Source: Pleodorina starrii (Eukaryota; Chlorophyta; Chlorophyceae; Chlamydomonadales; Volvocaceae). From it: a stretch of 64,000 nucleotides of DNA. The DNA lies in the NCBI GenBank assembly GCA_030267565.1, contig BRXU01000013.1:722001-786000 (forward strand). Reading direction: 5' to 3'. The notes under the pieces were generated by a model. That model made no database searches, was not told the DNA's origin, and saw only the letters and a program-made list of their open reading frames with translations. Every line of letters starts with the position of its first letter. Positions within the stretch are counted from its first letter, which is position 1. The translations under genes and the position numbers were made by a program. This document shows, piece by piece, positions 57,366 to 64,000 of the stretch.

Positions 57366-60300
57366 TTACGACGCCGCCAGCAGCGCCCGCATTGCGTCCA
57401 TGGCCGCCCCCGCCGCCGCCAGCTCCGCCGCCGCCTTAGCGAGCTTCTCCACATCCGCCGCCTTGACGTCCTCGGGGGTCTTGTCGTACGTCGGCATCGC
57501 CATCTTCTTCTTGATCTGCTCGATGCGTCCGTTCACCTCCGAAGCCTGCGGGGGCGAGCGGGGAGGGGAGCGTGAGGCGTGGCGCGTGACGAGGTAGCAA
57601 ACGGAGGGGCGGGCAGGGTGGCCACGGACGTCAGCGGACATGAAACCAGACAGCACCGTAAAACCCTTGATTGCGAAGAGGGCGCGCCGACCGCGCCACG
57701 GTCCAACAGCGCACGCAAGTTGCATTCGTCCAGCCTTTGCGTGTCCGCTTTTATCGCCAACGCGCCCCCAAACACATGCCTCCCCCACGCCTCCCTCATC
57801 GCCTCTTCCCCCGACCCCGCAAGCCTCCCTCCCCTCCTCCCTCCTCCGTCCTCCACCGCTCCGTTCCTCACCCCGCTCCGCACCCCTTCTTTCCGCGCCC
57901 TTGACTGCTACCGCTACTTCCGCGCCGCCTACCGTACCTTCTTCTCAAGCTTGGCAATCTCCAGGGAGGGGTCCAGGATGCCCTTGAGCAGCATGTGCAC
58001 AGTGGTGGACTCGTCCACAATGGCCACCGAGCAGCCCAGCGGGGGGGCGGCGCCGCTGTCCAGCAGCGTCAGGTCGGACGAGGTGGACAGGGTCACCACC
58101 TCCAGGCTCAGACCGCGCAGCATGGCGGCCTTGTCTGCGGAATTACGGATTACAGATTACGGCGGGATGGAAGGACATGGTGGTTAGACGGACTTGCGGA
58201 AGGACAACAAGAACGCGACGCAGGAGGGACGGAGGGAGGGAGGGACGTGACGGTGCGTTGGAATGCGGGGATTGGGAGGCGGTGTGTACCCTAAATCCAC
58301 AGCACACCAACCACGCCCAGGCATCCAGGTCTTTTACCACATCGCCCACCTCGCCCACTCTTACCCCGGTCCGTGGCCGCCACGTAGAGGTGCGGCTTCT
58401 GCTTGGTGAGGCCGTAGTCGCTGCGCAGCTTCCGCACCGCCACCACCACCGACAGGGCGTACTCCATGGCTCGCTCGGCGGCGGGGTCTTCCCAGCCCGA
58501 CACGGGGGCGGGGTAGGGCGTCAGCATGATACTGGGGAACTCGGCCTGGGGGGGTTTAGGGAGGTTTGGGGAGGGTTAGGAGGGGTTAGGAATCGGGGTT
58601 GAGAGAGGTTAGAGAGAGAGAGGGAGGCAGGGAATGGGTGTAATGCATTGAATGCACATTCCAACCCAAAGAGGGGCGTAGCAGGAGAGGAAGGAGAACA
58701 CCGGGCTTGCTGGGCGGGATACGCCCTATGGAAGCGGGCGGGGAAACCCACGCAACGCCAGACGGCCTTACGGGTGAGGGGCAACAACTCCCAAATCCCT
58801 CCCCCCCTGGATTCGGTGCTCGCTCTCCTCTCCCGCCGTCTTTCCCTCCCCGCATCCCTTCCCCCTTCCCTGCTCACCTCCCTTCTCCCCTTATCTCCCT
58901 CCCTCTCACCAGAGCCGGGTTCCGCGGCAGGCGCTGCCAGAGCTCCTCCGTGACGAAGGGCATGAAGGGGTGCAGCAGCCGCAGCCCGCAGTCCAGACAC
59001 GTCCACAGCGTCTCGCGGGTCAGCCGCTTGGCGGTCGCGTGCTCGGACTGAAGGGCAGGGGCGGGGAGGGAGCCCCGGGAAAGCGAGGGAGGCGCGGAGG
59101 AGGGGCGAGCCCGGTGGTTGTCATGAAACGGCGGCGGGGAGGGAATTTGCACGCTTGGCGTGTTGGGGCGTCTCAGCAGGCGCGGCAAGCCGAGGACGCG
59201 GTGGGGCTTTTACCGGTATCTTGCTTGTTAAGCGCGCTGCGGTACCCGGCACCGAGGGAAAAGCAGGTGGAGCTTCGTGCCTTGTCCAGCCCCCTCTCCC
59301 CCTATGCTTGGCGGCCGCAGCCCGTTGTCCACCCTAAGAGCAGCCCTCTTACCGTATCCCGGTCTGCTCACCTTGCTGTCATCCAGCGCCATAACGGGCT
59401 TCATGACCTCGATGAACACGTCGCACACCTCGTTCTGCCAGAAGGCGTAAACGCGCTGAGTCGCGGTGGCGAAGTCGTAGGCCTCCATCGCCTGTGGAGA
59501 CGGAGGGGTTATCCACGTGTAAGCCCGGAGCGGGGGGTGAGAAGAAAGATACCGCAGCGAAGCAGTGATGGTGGTGGTGGTGGTCAGGTCGGGGCGCGGC
59601 GTCACGGGGCGCGGTGTTGACGGTATTGGGAAAAAAAGTGCGCTCTATGTGTTCGAGTGTGCACATATGGGGGTGCAGGGCGGAGCGGCAAGGCAGAGCG
59701 ACGTGGTGGAGTGGGGGCGCGGCTATGCCCCCCGCCCACCTCAAAAATGCCGCAGCCCCAACCTCTCCTCGCCCCAGTCCCCACGGACCTGCACAATGGT
59801 GGTGATGGCGTTGTTGAGTCGGGACAGGATCCAGCGGCACGCCTCGGGGCAGTCCGCCGCCGCCAGCTGCTGGGCCGGCGGGGCAAAGCCGGGCGGCAGG
59901 TTCATCATGGCGAACTTGATGGCGTTCCACAGCTTGTTGCACCAGTAGCGGTACGCCACCACGCGCTTGATGTCCAGGTTGATGTCGCGAGCCTGAGGGG
60001 GAGAAGGGAGTGGAAGACGGCGGGATCAGGTCTCGTGTCTCTCTCGCGCAAAAAGACCCAACCCCCTTCGCTCCCCCACCATCTTCACCTACCGGTAAAT
60101 CTCCATATCCCGCCACCCTCCCCGCCAGCGTCGCCCCCGTCCCACCGTTGCGGCCTCACCTTCCTTACCTCCCCTCCACCCCTCCGCCTCCCCCCTAACT
60201 TCCGCGCCCCACCCCCACCTGCGCCGTGTACGCCACCAGCGCGAACCTCAGCGCATCCGTGCCGCACTCCTCAATGCCGTCCGGGAAGTCCGCCTTCTGA

Positions 60301-63300
60301 CCCGTCTTGGCCCGTTCCACCTCCTTGGGGTCCAGGTTGCCGCCAAGCAGCGTCTCGTGCAGGCCCTGAACACACACGTGGAGACACAAAAACAACGTCA
60401 CAGCCGGGTTGGGGTGGGTCGTGCCTAGTCGGGTCATATCGTGACCCGTGGGTCGGGCAGCGAGATGATCGCGGAGCACGGAGGGTGACAACCGCAGCGC
60501 AAGCACCCAGGACAGTGTCAACGAGGAAAATTGTAGCGGCAGTCAGCGTGGCACGACACAGCGACAGGCGCTCGCGAGCGCCACAAGAGGAGCTCTGCGG
60601 GCGCGTGCCCTGCCGCCGCTAATCATCGCCGCTCCTCTCGGCGCTCTCCCCCGCGTCCTCTTCCCTGCCTCTCAGCCCCCATTCCTCAGCCCTCCTCGCT
60701 CTGCCCCCCTTTCCTGAGCCCTCCTCCCTCACCCGCTCCCAGTCTCCCCACCCAGTCTCCCCATCCACCCTCCCAGTCTCCCTACCCACCCACCTGCAGC
60801 GAGATGCCCTCGATGACGTGCAGTGGATCGATGACGTTGCCCAGCGACTTGGACATCTTGCGACCGTGCGCGTCCCGAACCATGGCGTGCAGATACACCT
60901 GCTTGAACGGAACCTGGCCTGCGTGTGGACAGGGACAGGCAAGGGGGAGAGGGGCGCGAGAAGGGCAGTCCTGAGCCCAAGGAAAAGGGAACACGGAGCT
61001 GCACGTAGAACAAAAAAAAGAGGGGACAAGAGACAGAAGGTGGGTTGAAGGTTATGGGATGTGGGGCTACGTGCGGCTACAGGGACAGGGAACCGAGAGA
61101 TGGGGAGCGGGGTTGATGTTGGGCCCGTGGCACGCGCAAGCTGACACACACCCCACCTCCTCTCGCCCATAGACCACGGATGCCATAGCTGGCAAAGCCC
61201 TCTTCACCCCCACCCACCCAACCCCGCCTCCCCACCATCTTCACTACCCCGTCCTCCCCGCCGCCCCAGCCCGCCAAGCCCGGGGGCCCTACCCGTAAGC
61301 TGGATGCCCATCATGACCATCCGCGCCACCCAGAAGAACAAAATGTCGTGGCCGGTCTCAAGCAGGCTGGTGGGGTAGAAGGCCGACAGGTCGGGCGTCT
61401 GCTCGGGCCAGCCCATCACCGAGAAGGGGAACAGGCCCGACGAGAACCTGCAGGGGGTGGGAGGGAGGCGGGGAAGAGGGTGGGAGGGAGGAGGGTGGGA
61501 GGCAGGGGCAGGGCGCGGAGGGATGCTTGGGTCAAGTGGGCTAGTGTAATTGCAAGGCAGTGTCGGCTAGTGTGATCGCAAGGTAACTCATCGTGAGGCG
61601 GGGATGTCAGTTGTGCTGGCACGGAGCGCTGTGGAGGGGGAACAGGCCTGGGGCTGGCAGCCTGGCACTGCGGCCTGCAGCAACGGCGCCAGTACTCCCC
61701 ACGAGTCGCACAGTCAACCGGCGGTACACTGCAGCCCCCCCCTCCCCCTCCCCCTCCTCCTCCTCCCCCCATACCCTCACCAGGTGTCCAGCACGTCCTC
61801 GTCCTGCACCAGCCGGAACTCCCTCCCGGGGTACTTGGCCGCCGCAGCCGCCCTGGCCTCCTCCAGGTTGCGACCAGTAATCCAGCGGCTCATGTCCTCG
61901 CTAGGCATACCCGGCCGGCCGGCGGCCTTGTCGTCCTCGCCTGAGTGTATGCGCGAGCGTGTGTGGGAGGGGGGTGGGGGGTTAGGCGCGACAGTGCAGG
62001 GCGGCGAGGGCGGCGGTGCGGTGCGGTGGGTACGAAAGAAGAAGGGAGGTGTGGTGCTCGTAGCGCGCGGGAAGCGGGTCGGGGATGATCTGGGCGAACT
62101 GGTGAGGTGAGAGCTGGAGCGGGGCGGCACACGCAAGGGTACCGATCGGAGTTGGGGAATTCGGAAAGGGATGCGCCGCGGAGCGCGAGTGACAACAGCG
62201 GACAAGCGAGAGACGGTGGTTGTGGTCATGGTTCCAAGGTAATAGGCCGTGGTGTTAGAAAAAAGATACCGCAGCGAAGGGACGTAGACGGCGTTAGCGA
62301 GCGGACCCTGAGCCCAGAAGTAGGTTGTTGTGCTGGTGGGGGTGGTGGTGTCGCTGCTGTTGGCGCTGTCAGCTGCCCCTCAGGTGCCTCACCCTCAAAG
62401 ATGACATAGTACGCGGGGATGCGGTGGCCCCACCACAGCTGCCGGCTGATGCACCAGTCGCGGATGTTCTCCAGCCACCGGAACCAGACCGCCTCGAACT
62501 CCTGCACCACCACGGCAGTACGAACAGTGCAGTATGTCAAGGTGAGGCTACCGTATGAGGCGCGGGGTGACAGGAGGCAGGCCGGGAACGGGCGGGGTCA
62601 CCGGCGTTTCCTGAGCAGGCAACGTGATATCCCAGCGCCTGAGACAAAATGGTCGGCTCTGCTGCAGCGCCCGTGAAGGATTTTACCTTGGGGATGACCT
62701 GCAGCGAGCCGTCCCTGACGGCCTGGCAGGAGGCTGCCGCCATGTCCTTGCAGTTGACCCACCACTGGGGCTTCAGCACGGGCTCGATCACGTCCTGGGG
62801 GGAGAGGGAGGGCGGAGAGGGGGAGGGGAGGGAAGGGAAGCGGAGGGGAGGGGAGGAGCCATGGGTGTCCGTTGTCGTACCTCCTGTTCCCGGGTCCCGG
62901 AACAAGGGCGCGAATTTCGGGATACCATGCAAGCAGGCGAACAAGGGGAAGCTGCCAGCTCGACTCGTTACCCAAGGTGTTGGGGAACGAAGCGGTCCAA
63001 AGAGTCCATCAATGCCAGCCAGCTCACGAGGTTGGGCATAAAGAGGAAATCGCAGCGGAGAAGGAGACGGCGTGAGCGAACGGACCCAGTACCAGAGGTA
63101 GGACAACAGCAAAGCAGCCGCGGGCCCGCACTGCTGCTCGCTGTTCGCGAGGCGGAGCGAACCCGCGCCAAAGGACAGCAGGGCGAGCAAGAGGCACAAC
63201 CCTCCACCCAACATACAACCACATGCGCCCTCCCTCTCTCTCCTCTCTCTCTCACACACACACCACCACCACACGCAACTGCACACACGCGCAATCTCGA

Positions 63301-64000
63301 CAGTAGGGCCCACCCCCCACCCCCCTACCTTGGACCTGCTGCACAGTCCCAGCCTCATGGGGTTGTCGGTGGTGCCCCGGAAGAGGCCCTTCTCCTTGAG
63401 GAAGTCCACCACCGTGATGCGGGCCTGGAGACAGCAGGAGAGGAGAGGGGGCGGGGCGGGTAAGAAAAAAGATATCGGTACCGCAGCAACGGAACGCCCT
63501 TCACCCCCGCCCCCCACGTTTGCGGCCTGCACCCACCTTGAAGCGCGGCTGCCCCTCGAACGGTCCGCCGTTTGCGTTGATGAGTCCGTCATCATCAAAG
63601 ATGTTGATGAACTCCAGCGAGTGGCGCTTGCCCGTGGTGAAATCGTTGGGGTCGTGCGCGGGAGTCACCTGGGAGGGACAACAGGCGAGGGGTTGTCCTT
63701 TCGAGCGCACTTCGCCATTGCAGCAACCGAAGCCACGGAGCGCAGTTTCAGCCACTAGGTATCGACGAGACGGAACGGAAGGGCAGGGAAACGAACATGA
63801 AGCCGCTTTAGGGGGGCAGGGATGTGCGCTCCTGACTGGCGCGTTGACACTCATGTGCCGCAAGGACGACGGCGTGGACCCGTCCCTGTGAGAGACGCCA
63901 GCCAGTGCAGGGCAAGGGCGGCTGGGGCCAGGACGCATCATATGGTCAGGTCAGGTCATATGGTCAGTCAGGTGAGGTCATATGGCCAGGTGAGGTCATA
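57366..64000 (-). CDS. Valyl-tRNA synthetase, C-terminal two thirds (N-terminus beyond right edge)
   Basis: Fourteen minus-strand exons in window: 63668-63537, 63424-63329, 62794-62687, 62501-62393, 61940-61781, 61447-61293, 60918-60794, 60365-60219, 59992-59789, 59491-59372, 59047-58910, 58545-58365, 58134-57938, 57545-57366 (stop TAA). The enzyme charges tRNA-Val. Visible landmarks: [12 protein letters not shown] in the editing/CP1 end, [39 protein letters not shown], the KMSKS loop ([10 protein letters not shown], near 60850), the anticodon-binding region [20 protein letters not shown], and the C-terminal coiled-coil [13 protein letters not shown] typical of bacterial-type ValRS. The HIGH motif lies outside. 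Codon phases agree at every junction. In plants one gene often serves cytosol and mitochondria; targeting cannot be judged here. 63669-64000 is intron. Confidence 0.96.
59505..59565 (+). repeat. Copy E of dispersed intronic repeat (both modules) in a ValRS intron
   Basis: GGGTTATCCACGTGTAAGCC followed about 10 bp on by GAGAAGAAAGATACCGCAGC GAAGC. It is in intron 59492-59788, antisense to the gene. Confidence 0.75.
62236..62308 (+). repeat. Copy A of dispersed intronic repeat in a ValRS intron (best copy)
   Basis: GGTAATAGGCCGTGGTG, then TTAGAAAAAAGATACCGCAG, then CGAAGGGACGTAGACGGCGT and TAGCGAGCGGACCC. It lies in intron 61941-62392, antisense to the gene. Confidence 0.8.
63038..63088 (+). 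repeat. Copy D of dispersed intronic repeat in a ValRS intron
   Basis: AAAGAGGAAATCGCAGCGGA then GACGGCGTGAGCGAACGGAC CC, in intron 62795-63328. Confidence 0.7.
63461..63498 (+). repeat. Copy F (partial) of dispersed intronic repeat in a ValRS intron
   Basis: TAAGAAAAAAGATATCGGTA CCGCAGCAACGGAACG. It keeps the A-rich and CCGCAGC parts only and lies in intron 63425-63536, 36 bp from the upstream exon. Confidence 0.55.
63937..64000. repeat. CATATGGTCAGGTGAGGT tandem repeat in a ValRS intron, cut by window end
   Basis: Four imperfect units of about 20 bp built from TCATATGGTCAGG(TCAGG) run to the last base of the window. Confidence 0.85.

Noticed and set aside
59657..60622. 321-codon plus-strand frame
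   Set aside because: Antisense to three valyl-tRNA synthetase exons that match the family well.
62624..63463. 279-codon plus-strand frame
   Set aside because: Antisense to valyl-tRNA synthetase exons and introns; composition artefact.

Overview
This window looks like nuclear DNA of a green alga of the Chlamydomonas/Volvox type (Chlorophyceae). The evidence is GC-rich sequence, intron-dense genes whose GT-AG introns keep phase, TGTAA polyadenylation signals behind most plus- and minus-strand genes, a TTTTAGGG/TTTAGGG telomere-like tract, and plant/algal versions of chloroplast and mitochondrial proteins. No bacterial operon, phage, CRISPR array or rRNA gene is visible. Gene models below were built by joining exons by hand: donor and acceptor positions, codon phase across every junction, and remembered family motifs.

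Layout. 1-2849 (-): EF-hand/WD40 protein, 3' part outside the window. 3542-7857 (+): chloroplast DUF4336 protein. 8838-9949 (-): doubtful small gene. 10196-18404 (-): complete myosin heavy chain with eight IQ motifs and a short tail. 18882-22873 (+): MAP kinase kinase of the plant MKK6 type, sharing a 477-bp divergent promoter region with the myosin. 24831-26347: a 1.5-kb element with 22-bp terminal inverted repeats and a 3-bp duplication. 27495-29424 (+): cupin protein. 30480-32326 (+): small FHA protein. 33831-36517 (-): lumenal FKBP-type isomerase. 37093-40192 (+): Raf-like (TKL) protein kinase. 43889-45722 (-): TOM20 mitochondrial import receptor. 46466-49.9k (-): PHR2-type photolyase/cryptochrome-like protein. 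50965-53943 (+): unknown four-helix membrane protein. 54954-55417 (+): 66-residue single-helix protein. 57366 to beyond 64000 (-): valyl-tRNA synthetase, N-terminal part outside.

The genes are ordinary housekeeping, signalling and organelle genes with no obvious shared pathway. Several encode organelle proteins (DUF4336, FKBP, FHA, TOM20, PHR2), and two are kinases of the class that acts in MAP kinase cascades.

The most unusual signal is not a gene. A short sequence family with the core ATACCGCAGCGAAGGGACG, often preceded by GGTTATCCACGTATAGGCC, recurs about a dozen times on both strands, and every copy I found lies in an intron. Other noteworthy items are the inverted-repeat element, a palindromic 14-mer seen five or six times, several intron minisatellites, very small exons (14 and 15 nt), a GC-AG intron and two compact genes that simple ORF length would miss.
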